From Dioscorea cayenensis subsp. rotundata (taxonomy: Eukaryota > Streptophyta > Magnoliopsida > Dioscoreales > Dioscoreaceae), in the NCBI RefSeq assembly GCF_009730915.1, contig NC_052492.1, forward strand, positions 434,001-498,000: a stretch of DNA of 64,000 nucleotides, given 5' to 3'. Of the stretch, positions 49,010 through 60,456 are shown one piece after another. The position numbers and the translations under genes were made by a program. The stretch's first letter is position 1. Each line of letters starts with the position of its first letter. The notes below the pieces were generated by a model that had not been told where the DNA came from, did not search any database, and was given only the letters and a program-made list of their open reading frames with translations.

Positions 49010-51519
49010 TAGATCATGTTTTTGTACAACCATTATCTCTCTCTCTCTCTTTTAATTGCCTTATATATGGTTATCAAATGTTTCGATTTCTTCTCTTATT
49101 AAATATAAATTGATATTTTATATATTTGGCATAATATTAATATATATTATTAGTAGGGTGACTGGCGCTAATGAGGTTGGTATCTATAAATATATAAATA
49201 TTTTTTTATATAAATTAATGACAGTAAAAATAGATATAGTTTAATAATAATAATACACATAAAATTTGTTCATAATTCCAACTAAGGAAAAAAACTCAAA
49301 CATGAGAACAAATATAGAAAACTATTCAAACTAAAATTGTTGGAATCACTTTTGTATATATTTTTTTATATTCTTATATAATTAATTTAGTATATAATAA
49401 TATCAGTATTAATTTTGGGTCCATTTTGATTTATTTATGGGATATCCTTTGATTTTTTTTTTCCAACATACACTACTCATATAAAAAAATGAACCTAAGA
49501 GAAATAAATTTGTTAATTGTTTTTATATCTAGTAAATTTGGTTAAATTAATTATTTTGTACATCTAAAATAGCATTAAAAGGAATAAATACAAACAACAT
49601 ACAAAACAGCAGTACATACTAATAATGTATACAAAATTTTCTTTATATATAATATAATATTATATAATGAATCAGTTGGGGAAAACAACTTATGTTTTGT
49701 TACATTTCATACTTTTATGATTTTTAATAATGAATTGGTAAAAAGATACAAAGGTTTAAGTATTAATGCAAGGTATTTGCTTGATATTTGTCATATTAGT
49801 TGTACACAAATACTCAAAATAATTTGTTTATGATAGTGGTAGTCAAAGTAAATAGAAAACTATGTTAATATTTATATATGAGTAACCTAGCTATTCTTGA
49901 TAGGCTACTATATAAATAGTAGAGGGGAAAATTAATGTTAAATACTATAAAGATTTTATAAAATTTTGTGTGCATGACCATTGTTCTCTTTAAAACTATT
50001 CAAACTAAATGTTGCCAAAATTGTTTCAGTATTTTTTATATTATTATTTTAAAAAATTAAAAAATTAATTTGTTAATTGTCTTTGAATTTGCAAAATTTT
50101 GTTAAGCTAATTATTTCCGATATTTGAAGTAGTTCTATGAGTGAAAGAAATAAATACATAAAAGATCACATCGTGAATATCAGTTTATACTAATGATATA
50201 TAAATATACATAATATTATACTATGTAATAAATAAGCTGGGGAGAATAACCTATGTTACATTTCAGATTCTTTGATAGAGAGAGATAGTGATGGAGCAAC
50301 TACTGATGATAGCAATGTATGAGGAAGATCGAATTGTTGAGGGTAGTATGGTCGCGGTGGTAGATAGAAGAGGTTGTTATCAGAGTTATGCTTCTCAGAG
50401 ATTGTTGCAAGGGTTGAAAGCTTATCTAATGATGTGTGAAGTTAGTAAAGGGTTTGCATCAAGAATGACATTAATGTATAAGATTGGAAAGATTCTCAGT
50501 GGAGATAATAAGAATTTTGGTTGAATAATTGTTTCCAGTGGTATACATTGGGGAGGGGAATTGGTTGGAGATTTGAATCGGCTTATAGCTATTCATATTT
50601 CTGGCGAGCTTATTCCAATCTTGAAAGCAACTAGCATTATTTGGATTTGAGTGATTTTTTTTTTTCTAATTTTATTTGATAAGTAAAATATATAATAAAC
50701 ATAATTTATATAATGTATGGTTATATATTAATATAAGTTAATTATATATATTATACTATAAGCTATCAAAATATAAATATGTTAATTCTCTTATATATAT
50801 ATATATATATATTCAGTTCTTCTTCTTCTTCTTTTTATTGATATAAATAAATTAGGTAGTTTGAATTTTACTAAGATGTCTATTTACAAATGAAATGGGA
50901 ATGTATTTTTAGACAATAATCAATGCCTAATTTAATACAATAACATAAAAAATAAAATAATTAACATTATATTATAGCATCACCGTGTTGATGGAAAGTT
51001 TGAGTAACAATGCAACTGCTAGTACATATATAAAACAACTATCATGAGCATTAATTTTTTTATAATGACAGTTCTCACCATGGAAAATAAAAAAATAAAT
51101 GTCTTTTACATAAACACTTTTTTCAAGTGAGACAAATAAACATCTTTTCTAAACTTACATCCACCCAAATCATAGATCATGTGTTAGGTTATAAATTACA
51201 TTTACCTATTATGAAAATAAAGTAACTTATGATCCAAATGAGCTTCATTGAAAGAACAATAAGATAAATTTTAAATTTTTATATAACTATGATTTATTAT
51301 TTATTTAAATAACAAAAATAAAAGATGTGTAAGAAATGTTTTATTGCAAGTTGTAAAAGTTATAGACTTGCATTAAAGAGAGAATTGAAAAATTGGAATA
51401 TTTGACAATATATTGAACTAAAAAAAACCAAAAATTGTATTTTTCTTTGAACAAATTAAACAAAGAATTACTACAAAAATAATTTTTAATAAAACAAAAA
51501 ATAATTATTAATCCCACTT

Positions 51520-51960
51520 CACACGCACCTTTCAATCTTCTTCTCCTCTGCATCCAAAACAAAAACCGAAAACTAAGAAACTCAAAGCTTGAATTAAAAT
51601 TCAAGCAAAGATATTTAAATGAAAAGAAAAAAGAAAAATGGTACTTAAGCTCTTCTTCTCTCCAATCTAATACTTGTCAACATAAATAAAACAAACAAAA
51701 TTAAATGTTGAATCAAAATTTAATGGGAAAAAATTAAAACAAATAAACAAAAAAATTGAAAGAAAGTGGTACCTTCTTGAGCTCTTCTCTATGATCTCAT
51801 ATCCCTTGTGAACAAAACCAAAACTAAAACCAAAACCAAAACAAACAAAAAACTAAAACTTTTAATTAAAATTGAAGAAAAATTGATGAAGAAAAATAAT
51901 ACCTTTCTTGATCTCGCCTTCTCCCTAATCTTATATCTCTTATGAAATAAATTTTCTATA
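51520..51960. repeat. Short tandem array, unit about 120-130 bp, four diverged copies
   Basis: Anchors at about 51527, 51650, 51768 and 51899 share the pattern GGTACCTTCTTGAGCTCTTC with variants, followed by an A-rich half (ACAAAACCAAAAC-like). On the minus strand each unit gives a basic stretch followed by a potential AAG|GTACC splice donor, so it could derive from a repeated small exon. Confidence 0.6.
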
Positions 51961-53184
51961 GTGAATACACAAAAAGACAAAATCAATTATCTTTGGATGA
52001 ACTACTCCTAGATGCTTTGCCGTGGGAAACCTAGACATGTTGGATCTCTGATTGAGGAGATGATTTCAGCTTCAATGTGTTGATCAAGGGACAACGAAGT
52101 CTCTTAAGACCTTTGAACTAGACATGTTGAAAGCTTTGATCAGAAGCAAGGCCAAGTTCCAGTAGTTGCCTCTTAAGGAATGGTGTTTGATGTGGACATT
52201 GTACATCTATGCTTGCTTGAAGTGGAAGAGATGCTTGGATGGTTATTATATAATATAACAATATAATTTATGATTGCACTACCTATATAATAATAAGACA
52301 ATGATAATTAAAAGGATGTGGAACCCATGACAAAAAAATTAAAGCAAAACCCAATTGCAAAGTCACATTTGCCTCCTCTTAATAATATTTAATGATAATT
52401 ATCATAACAATAGTGACAGTGACAAAAGACCTATATATTTTTCTAATGAGAGGGTAAGAGAAGTTAGAGAGTTATTGCTTGTCTGGTTGTGAGATACTAT
52501 ATCAAGAAGTTAAAATGATATATAGGGATAGTTTAACAAAGAGAAAGTAGTTAGAATGATCCTGCAGAACACCACTCTTTGTTAAAAATGCACTACTTGT
52601 CAATTAATAAGAACATTAGGAGATGAAATTAACATTATGTCATATTTTTTAAAGCCTTCTTTTGGATTGTATTAATGATGTAATACTTTTTTTTAATAGT
52701 CTTTTTTTAGGTAAATAGAACATTAGATGTTTCATATATTTAATGAAAGCAGTAATGAAAATTATATGTACACAATAAATCTTTCATAAAATTACAAATT
52801 ATTTATAAAAAAGTTCATTTTTAATGTATATAATAATTTAATATATTTATGAAAAATTCGGGATCATATGATTCACATTATTTATGGAGGCAAGCTCAAA
52901 TCTAGTAGTTATTTCTTTATATATAAATAAAAAATGACATCATTCATACGTTTGCTGTGGAAACAATATTTCATTCGAGGATATATATATATAAATCACA
53001 AGTAAAATGAAAATGTTAAAACAAAAATCATTTCAGTGGAATAATAATTTTTCATACTAGTATAACATTAAATGCTAGTGGTCATAATTAATTGATTTTT
53101 TTTTTTTCAAATTACCATTTCGTTATGATTAAATGAGTTTGTCTTATATTTTTTTGTTGCGATTTGTGAAGATTTTGACCCGTT

Positions 53185-53575
53185 TGACAAGCGTTCATTT
53201 TAGGGAAAGTGGAGGGAAGTGAGGGGAAATGTTCTGGCTTCTTCTATTTCTGGTGTTCATCTGTGCTGAAGTGGGAGAAGTGTCACTTCCTCACTTTTGA
53301 CTGAAGTGGATTTTGAACTAAACCCACTTCAGTATTTTTTTTACTGAAGTGGGGGAATGAGTCAATCTATAAAAACTAACTTTTTTTTCATTTCTAAAGT
53401 CTTTTATGAACTCATAGAATTTCATCCAATACCTAAATCCTTCGGTTCTATTCTCATTTTTTGACAAATGAACACAGAAATCATGGAGTAATATCACTTC
53501 CCCCACTTTAGAGAAGTGTCACTTCCCTCACTTCCTGACTTCCCTCACTTACAGTGAAATGAACAGCCCCTTACA
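53185..53575. mobile_element. Possible MITE with imperfect terminal inverted repeats
   Basis: The left end has GTTCATTTTAGGGAAAGTG and then GGAGGGAAGTGAGG. The right end read inward has GTTCATTTCACTGTAAGTG and then AGGGAAGTCAGG. Internal ACTGAAGTGGG/CCCACTTCAGT motifs also pair. Outer limits and target duplication could not be fixed, so the superfamily is open. Confidence 0.5.
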
Positions 53576-53846
53576 ATTTTGTAGTTTCATGTAAGTCATG
53601 ACATGAAGTTTTGCTTTGACCAACATGATGAATGGCTTGGTCATGAGACGGCCCATAGTTTACCTAGTGTGGCATGGGCAATATCAAAACTGTCATGACG
53701 TTGAGAATGCCCCATTGAGGATTGAAGTGGCTCGGTTTTAAGTTTGTACACGATCTGATACTCAAGATATATATATATATATATTGGAGTTCTCAGCACT
53801 ACAACAGTTGAAATTTCCAGCAGAAGTTATTGTTCATACTAGTGTA

Positions 53847-54846
53847 NNNNNNNNNNNNNNNNNNNNNNNNNNNNNNNNNNNNNNNNNNNNNNNNNNNNNN
53901 NNNNNNNNNNNNNNNNNNNNNNNNNNNNNNNNNNNNNNNNNNNNNNNNNNNNNNNNNNNNNNNNNNNNNNNNNNNNNNNNNNNNNNNNNNNNNNNNNNNN
54001 NNNNNNNNNNNNNNNNNNNNNNNNNNNNNNNNNNNNNNNNNNNNNNNNNNNNNNNNNNNNNNNNNNNNNNNNNNNNNNNNNNNNNNNNNNNNNNNNNNNN
54101 NNNNNNNNNNNNNNNNNNNNNNNNNNNNNNNNNNNNNNNNNNNNNNNNNNNNNNNNNNNNNNNNNNNNNNNNNNNNNNNNNNNNNNNNNNNNNNNNNNNN
54201 NNNNNNNNNNNNNNNNNNNNNNNNNNNNNNNNNNNNNNNNNNNNNNNNNNNNNNNNNNNNNNNNNNNNNNNNNNNNNNNNNNNNNNNNNNNNNNNNNNNN
54301 NNNNNNNNNNNNNNNNNNNNNNNNNNNNNNNNNNNNNNNNNNNNNNNNNNNNNNNNNNNNNNNNNNNNNNNNNNNNNNNNNNNNNNNNNNNNNNNNNNNN
54401 NNNNNNNNNNNNNNNNNNNNNNNNNNNNNNNNNNNNNNNNNNNNNNNNNNNNNNNNNNNNNNNNNNNNNNNNNNNNNNNNNNNNNNNNNNNNNNNNNNNN
54501 NNNNNNNNNNNNNNNNNNNNNNNNNNNNNNNNNNNNNNNNNNNNNNNNNNNNNNNNNNNNNNNNNNNNNNNNNNNNNNNNNNNNNNNNNNNNNNNNNNNN
54601 NNNNNNNNNNNNNNNNNNNNNNNNNNNNNNNNNNNNNNNNNNNNNNNNNNNNNNNNNNNNNNNNNNNNNNNNNNNNNNNNNNNNNNNNNNNNNNNNNNNN
54701 NNNNNNNNNNNNNNNNNNNNNNNNNNNNNNNNNNNNNNNNNNNNNNNNNNNNNNNNNNNNNNNNNNNNNNNNNNNNNNNNNNNNNNNNNNNNNNNNNNNN
54801 NNNNNNNNNNNNNNNNNNNNNNNNNNNNNNNNNNNNNNNNNNNNNN
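53847..54846. other. Assembly gap of exactly 1000 N
   Basis: A round-number run of N is a scaffolding gap, probably of arbitrary size. Any reading frame through it is an artefact. Confidence 0.99.
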
Positions 54847-55438
54847 TTGATAAGATGAAAATGTCCGTGGAAGACAGCAGCCAACCCAATCAGGACTCTG
54901 ATCCTAACTCATTCCGATTCTCATCACATCCACGGTATCCACCAAAAGATGGTATCTCGGTCATACCCACGAGACGCACCAAGGACCTCACCAGAGCAAA
55001 CCAAACCAAACCAAACATACTTCTGACCATTCTTCTCCGCCTAATCTTTTTCTTATTCGCCCCATCCAAAACCCCCCAACCGTCGTCTGACCACTCCTCG
55101 TCTGACAGCGCCCCCCAACTCGTCGTCTGACCAGCGCCCCACCCCAGTCGTCGTCTGACCATCCTTCCCCCGGGCGCAGGCGAACGTCGTCTGACCATTC
55201 ATTTCCAACCCCCCCGGGCGCCCACCCAATTCGTCGTCTGACCATCCCTCCGGGGCGCCCCCAACTCCTCGTCTGACGGCTCCCACCCAATTCGTCGTCT
55301 GACCATCGCTCACCCCCCCGGGCGCACGTCGTCTGACCATTCATCTCCACCAAATCTTTTTCGTATTCGCTCCGTTCTTGGAGATAGAATACTCTTCCGA
55401 AGAAGTTAGGGTTCTGGGCTGCTGTCGACCTTGTTCCG
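54847..55438 (+). promoter_or_regulatory. HEMA upstream region
   Basis: From the gap to the HEMA start codon. It includes a GATAAGATG box right after the gap, CCAATCA near 54893, the minisatellite at 55028-55372 and TTAGGGTT (telo-box core) at about 55408, 30 bp before the ATG. A GATAAG (I-box) would fit light control of HEMA, but only as inference. The promoter may extend into the gap. Confidence 0.5.
55028..55372. repeat. C-rich minisatellite bounded by a direct repeat
   Basis: The core GTCGTCTGACCA or a close variant occurs nine times between about 55081 and 55340, at irregular 16-46 bp spacing, separated by CCCCCCGGGCGC-like spacers. The array sits between two copies of a roughly 38-bp sequence (GACCATTC ... 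AATCTTTTTC ... TATTCGC) at about 55028 and 55335. This suggests a duplication of the leader sequence with internal expansion. Confidence 0.8.
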
Positions 55439-58216
55439 ATGGCAGCATTCGCGAGTGGCTGCTCTACCACCTCGTTCGTTGGGGCTAGCGTCAGGCCCTT
55501 CCTGCACAAGGGCTCCGGTGACACTCTCAGGCCCAGATCTCTCGTCGCCAATGCCTTTCAAAACCGAACAGTCGTCCGCGGCCCAAGGTCTGAGCTTGAG
55601 ATCACCCATTCCCAGGATACCGTACCCTCCAGGGCTTCCAGCGTTTCCGTCCTCGAGCAGCTTAAGATCTCCTCTGCTGATCGTAAGCACCAGCACCGAA
55701 CCCTAATCCCTTTCACTGAGCATGATCTCGTTGTTTCCTTATTTTCTTTTTCTGTAGAACTTATATTTTGTTTCTGAAGTTGTTGAGAATTGTTTTATTT
55801 TATTTTTTTTTTTTTGGCAATGTTGCGTAATTCTTGAGATCCAAGATTTCTACTTTCGCCAACGAAAAACAAAATTTGACCTTTAGTTTTCTTGGCCATT
55901 AGAATATCTCGAGAAAATGTATGGAATGTAAGCTGCCAAAGGAGGATGGATAGTTTGTGCCTTTCTTCTAGGCTCTGATATGAGATGGCTTCATAGAACC
56001 TGGGCCAACATTATGAAAATCTTCTTTCATAATCTCTCTCTTCCTTTCTGCAGTGCCTTGTAGTTAAATTCATCCCCTATTCCTCCTTCTACCAACTCCT
56101 TGGATCAAAAGATGCACTTTACCCTTTAAGCCACTAATTGGGATAGCATTGCAATTCATGCTATTCTTAGGTTGCATGTTTTGACTTGTGGAAAATTGTC
56201 TTCATGACCTATTCCAGTGTAGTTGCTTGCTGTGTTTGCCTTCCTTGGATTTTATTATATCTCAACAGCTTGAATGCGCTTCCTAAGCTAGACTTTGTAT
56301 TGTTTTTTCCTTTATCAAGCACCATTACTAGGATATTAGGTAATGCAAGCTTCTCTTTTATTATGGCCGTAGCTGAAGACGTTGAAGATTAAATTGCCTG
56401 CTTTTAATATCTTTGTGAGTTGGCCCTATCCATTCTTACTCTTGGTGTCAGGTGCTACCAGTGCCTTTTCCTGGATTTTTATTATACAAGTCATACCATC
56501 TAGTGTGGCATCTTCATAAATTAGAATAGTCATTCCCTTGGCCTAGAGATGACACGCTGAACAACCAGCGTTGTCTATTTACAATCCTCCATGAATTGGA
56601 ATTCCCACAGTTTGTTAATTTGCAAATGCCTATGATGGGATGAGCTACAGTAGTTGATATTCTTCACTTCAATGGTTGCTAGGATACATGAAGGAAAGGA
56701 GCAGTATTGCTGTTATAGGGCTAAGTGTACATACAGCCCCTGTTGAGATGCGTGAAAAACTTGCTGTTCCTGAGGCACAATGGCCCCGTGCAATTGGAGA
56801 GCTTTGCAGCTTGAACCATATTGAAGAAGCGGCTGTTCTTAGTACTTGTAACAGAATGGAAATATATGTAGTGGCTCTGTCCTGGCATCGAGGAATTAGA
56901 GAAGTGACGGAGTGGATGTCAAAGGTATTTAGTTTTCAAGTTGCTGTTCTATAAGAAATTCAACTAGCGCACATTATTTCTTCAAACCAAAGCTTTCAAA
57001 GAAAGCTCAAAATGATATATGATTACGTTTTTTGCAAGACTACTTCAATGCTCATATGCCTCTCCATTATTTGCTTTTGTAGACTAGTGGTATTCCTGTT
57101 TTAGAGCTCCGTCAACACCTGTTTTTGCTCCGTGATAGTGATGCCACGCGACATCTATTTCAAGTATCAGCTGGGCTTGACTCACTTGTGCTTGGTGAAG
57201 GACAGATCCTTGCACAAGTTAAGCAGGTTGTTAAAGTTGGGCAAGGAGGTCGAGGGCTAGGGAAAAATATTGACAGGCTTTTTAAGGATGCCATCACCGC
57301 GGGAAAGCGAGTTCGTACTGAGACTAACATTGCCTCTGGGGCTGTATCTGTTAGTTCAGCTGCCGTTGAACTGGCCCTGATGAAGATTCCTAACTCCCAG
57401 TCTCTTGCTGCCAGGATGCTTGTGATTGGAGCTGGCAAGATGGGGAAACTTGTGATCAAGCATTTAGCTGCAAAAGGGTGTAAGAAAGTAGTTGTTGTAA
57501 ACCGGTCTGTGGAAAGGGTTGATGCCATCCGTGAGGAGTTAAAAGAAATTGAGATAATTTACAGACCTTTCACGGAGATGCTTTCAGCTGCTGCTGAAGC
57601 GGATGTTGTGTTCACTAGCACAGCTTCAGAGACACTTCTGTTCATGAAAGAAGATGTTGAAACCCTTCCTCAAGTGAGCAAGCTGGTTGGTGGTCTGAGA
57701 CTCTTCCTTGATATATCTGTTCCTAGGAATGTGGGGTCGTGTGTCTCTGGTGTTGAATCTGCCCAGGTGTATAATGTTGATGACCTGAAGGAGGTAGTTG
57801 AAGCCAACAAGGAAGACCGACTGAGAAAAGCAATGGAAGCTGAGTCAATCATCACAGAAGAATTGAAACGGTTTGAAGCATGGAGAGACTCTCTGGAGAC
57901 TGTTCCTACCATCAAGAAGCTGCGGTCTTATGCTGATAGAATTAGGGCTGCAGAACTTGAAAAATGTTTCCAGAAGATTGGTGATGATGCTCTGACCAAG
58001 AAGATCAGAAGAGCTGTGGATGACCTTAGCAATGGTATAGTGAACAAGCTTCTTCATGGACCACTGCAGCACTTGAGATGCGACGGCAGTGACAGCAGAA
58101 CTCTGGATGAGACTCTTGAAAATATGCATGCCCTTAACAGGATGTTCAGCCTGGACACAGAGAAATCAATTATAGAGCAAAAAATCAAAGCAAAGGTGGA
58201 GAAAGCTCAAAACTGA
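55439..58216 (+). CDS. HEMA: Glutamyl-tRNA reductase, chloroplast
   Basis: Three exons: 55439-55682, 56683-56924 and 57083-58216, with GT/AG borders and phases that agree, giving 539 residues, the normal size. The enzyme reduces the glutamate of Glu-tRNA(Glu) with NADPH to glutamate-1-semialdehyde, the first committed and rate-limiting step of plastid 5-aminolevulinate, chlorophyll and haem synthesis. The first exon encodes a Ser/Arg-rich transit peptide ([13 protein letters not shown]...). The catalytic region has [16 protein letters not shown] and [10 protein letters not shown] with nucleophile Cys137. The substrate/NADPH region has [13 protein letters not shown] and [10 protein letters not shown]. 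The C-terminal dimerisation domain follows ([10 protein letters not shown] ... IKKLR). No defect was found. Regulation by FLU, GBP and light is known for the family, not seen here. Confidence 0.97.
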
Positions 58217-59397
58217 GATTCTAATGGAACTCAACTTTCTCCATATGGTATCCTTGGGGCTTCTTTGTCTTAATTTGTACCATACTATTTAACCATTTTT
58301 GTTTCGGGCATCTACTTTTTTTGTGTGATGCATCTTCTCAGGCTCAAATAAGAGATGTACTTGCTCAGATTTCTCATTCATCAACCATATTGAAGATCTT
58401 TGGATTGGATGGGGGAGGTCTCTACATTTATCTATTATGCTGCAACTATATTACAGTAACTGATGAGTTGTAACAATGGGAAACTTGCCTGTTCTACAGC
58501 CGTATGTATTTATGTTATTGATTCTTGTATTAAGAATTGAATTTTGTAACTTGAAGATGTTTTTATTCAGAAATGGATGTTGCAAATACATGTATCGTAG
58601 AAGTCAGAACCATTTTTGTTTTTATTCAGAAATGGATGTTCCAAATGTGGAGGTATGGTCACTGCATTTAAATATTCTGGAGATTTAAAGTTCTAGGTCC
58701 CATGCCTTAATTTCTGAAACCAAGCATAAAATCAGATTATATGATTTTATGATATGAGTTTTTTTCCTTTATATTTTCTAAGTTTAATTTAGGGTCAATG
58801 AAATTGATTGCTTGAAGGTCATATGTTTTAATTGAACATGAGAGCTTAGAGTAGCTAAAGCTACAAGTTGATAGTTGATTTATGCACAAATGTAAGTTTG
58901 ATAATGAGCTGATCCGTTGCAAACTAAGGATGTTATATTTTCAAGTGATTAGTGATATGATGTATATTTACTCTTAAAAAGGGGTGCATCAGTTTGGAAG
59001 AGCACTTGAGTTTTTAATGCCTGTGCTTCACATAATTTCATGTTAAATGCTTGTGACACTCAATTACTGAAAAGTGAGAGGCAGCACCCTAAATAGAGTT
59101 TCTTGCCATAATTGCGAGTTTTATATAATGGTATTTATGGCTTTTCAATTTTGAGTCTGCTTTTTTTATTAATAATATTCTTGGCAAACCTAAATATTTA
59201 TCGAGTCTCCTCAGCAAGATTTTAACCATTCCCTGCTTCAGGCCCATGTGTATTAACACAACAACTGGCTGTGCTGCATTTCTGGCCAACATAGGAATAT
59301 AGTCTGATGTAACTATTATTTTCAATGGCAAGTCATTCCATTTGCCAGCATGGTCTGTGAGCATACTGCCTGACTGCCAAAATGTTGTACTTAATGC
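58217..59397. other. 3' flank of HEMA
   Basis: Holds the HEMA 3' untranslated region and AT-rich sequence. A 25-bp direct repeat (TTTTTATTCAGAAATGGATG with tail) occurs at about 58559 and 58618. A 91-codon minus frame (59089-59364) has no recognised family. Confidence 0.45.
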
Positions 59398-60264
59398 TGC
59401 TCAGGTAGACATGGCCACGGTTCAGGAACCACCGATTACGGTTCTGAAACCTGAACCGAATCGCAGTTCAGAACCGTATCGGGGTTCCCGAACCGTGCAG
59501 TCTACTGAAGCTGACGAACCCGAACCGCCTAGGTAAAGTTCTTGGCGGTTCGGTTTTCGATTCCGTGTTCCCGACGGTTTTGGTTCAACGGTTCCGGTTT
59601 GACCGGTTCATACTGGTTCGGTTTTTTTAACTAAATAATTCAATAATTCAAATTAATTAACACAAAAATACAATAATTAATTTAATACTAATATAAGCCC
59701 TTTGCAATCATAGATTTAACTAAGAACTTTGCATTTAACTAAGCACTTTGTTATCCTCTTGCATGAGTAACAAAGTTTCGCATGGCACAGTACATATAAG
59801 TTGGACGAATGTCACAAATCAGACCTAATCGGCTAATCAAGTATTCAGAATCAGACTTAATCAATAATCAATTTGGTTAATATCTTTAATTATTTATTTA
59901 AAATATCTTTAAACATGCAATTACTTAATTAATTACTAATTAATGATATTAACAAAATAAAAACCTAATCATAAATGACGTTATTTATATAGTATGACAT
60001 TATTCATATTAAATTTATATAATATAATATGAACTTTTGTTTTGAACCTTTGGTTGAACCGTATATGGAATCGGGTTGAAACAGATATGAACCCCCGGTT
60101 CCCATGGTTTTTAAAATTTTTGAAACGGACCCGAACCTTATATGAAGGTTCGGTTTTGATTTTAGGACGATTCTGTTTTTCGGCTCCAGTCGGTTCGGTT
60201 TTCAGGGTTCGGTTCCGGTTCGGTTCTACGGTTTCGGTTCAAAATGGCCACGTCTATGCTCAGG
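59398..60264. mobile_element. hAT-type MITE with perfect 8-bp target duplication, 851 bp
   Basis: TGCTCAGG at 59398-59405 and 60257-60264 is a perfect 8-bp direct repeat. The body 59406-60256 begins TAGACATGGCCACGG, and its other end read inward begins TAGACGTGGCCATTTTG, a short terminal inverted repeat. Both flanks inside the ends are packed with GGTTCGG/GAACCG motifs (many copies at 59415-59640 and 60040-60240), while the middle is AT-rich. There is no transposase. The architecture fits a non-autonomous hAT element. Confidence 0.9.
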
Positions 60265-60456
60265 TTTGCCTTCACCTAATAATTAAGTTGATGCTGATTA
60301 CTTTTTCATGGCGAACTCGTGATTCCAACGTTGGTATATTTTTTTGTCAACATGGAATGCTATCTCTCCTTTGACTTTTACACAAACATTGGCATGGTAT
60401 CTACATTTTTTGCTTGCATGACTATCACTAAGCAAATGATTACATGTCTCTACAAC
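60265..60456. other. Spacer between MITE and LINE copy C
   Basis: About 190 bp of unassigned sequence that continues the pre-insertion 3' flank of HEMA. Confidence 0.5.

Larger units (their letters stand above)
49010..53846. other. AT-rich gene-poor region with old duplications
   Basis: Nearly 5 kb of AT-rich sequence up to the assembly gap. Parts of 49290-49740 recur at 49990-50285 (shift about 560 bp), units of 120-130 bp repeat at 51520-51960, and an inverted-repeat element may occupy about 53185-53575. A more balanced island at 50240-50640 includes a 78-codon plus frame (50288-50524) without a known domain. No gene is supported. Confidence 0.5.

Noticed and set aside
50288..50524. 78-codon frame in the AT-rich desert
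   Set aside because: No recognised domain, no splice partner and no clear promoter. Kept only as a remark in the region entry.
53784..55130. Very long open frames on both strands
   Set aside because: They run through the 1000-N gap, so their openness is an artefact.
57160..58129. Minus-strand frames opposite HEMA
   Set aside because: Shadows of the well-conserved plus-strand coding exon.
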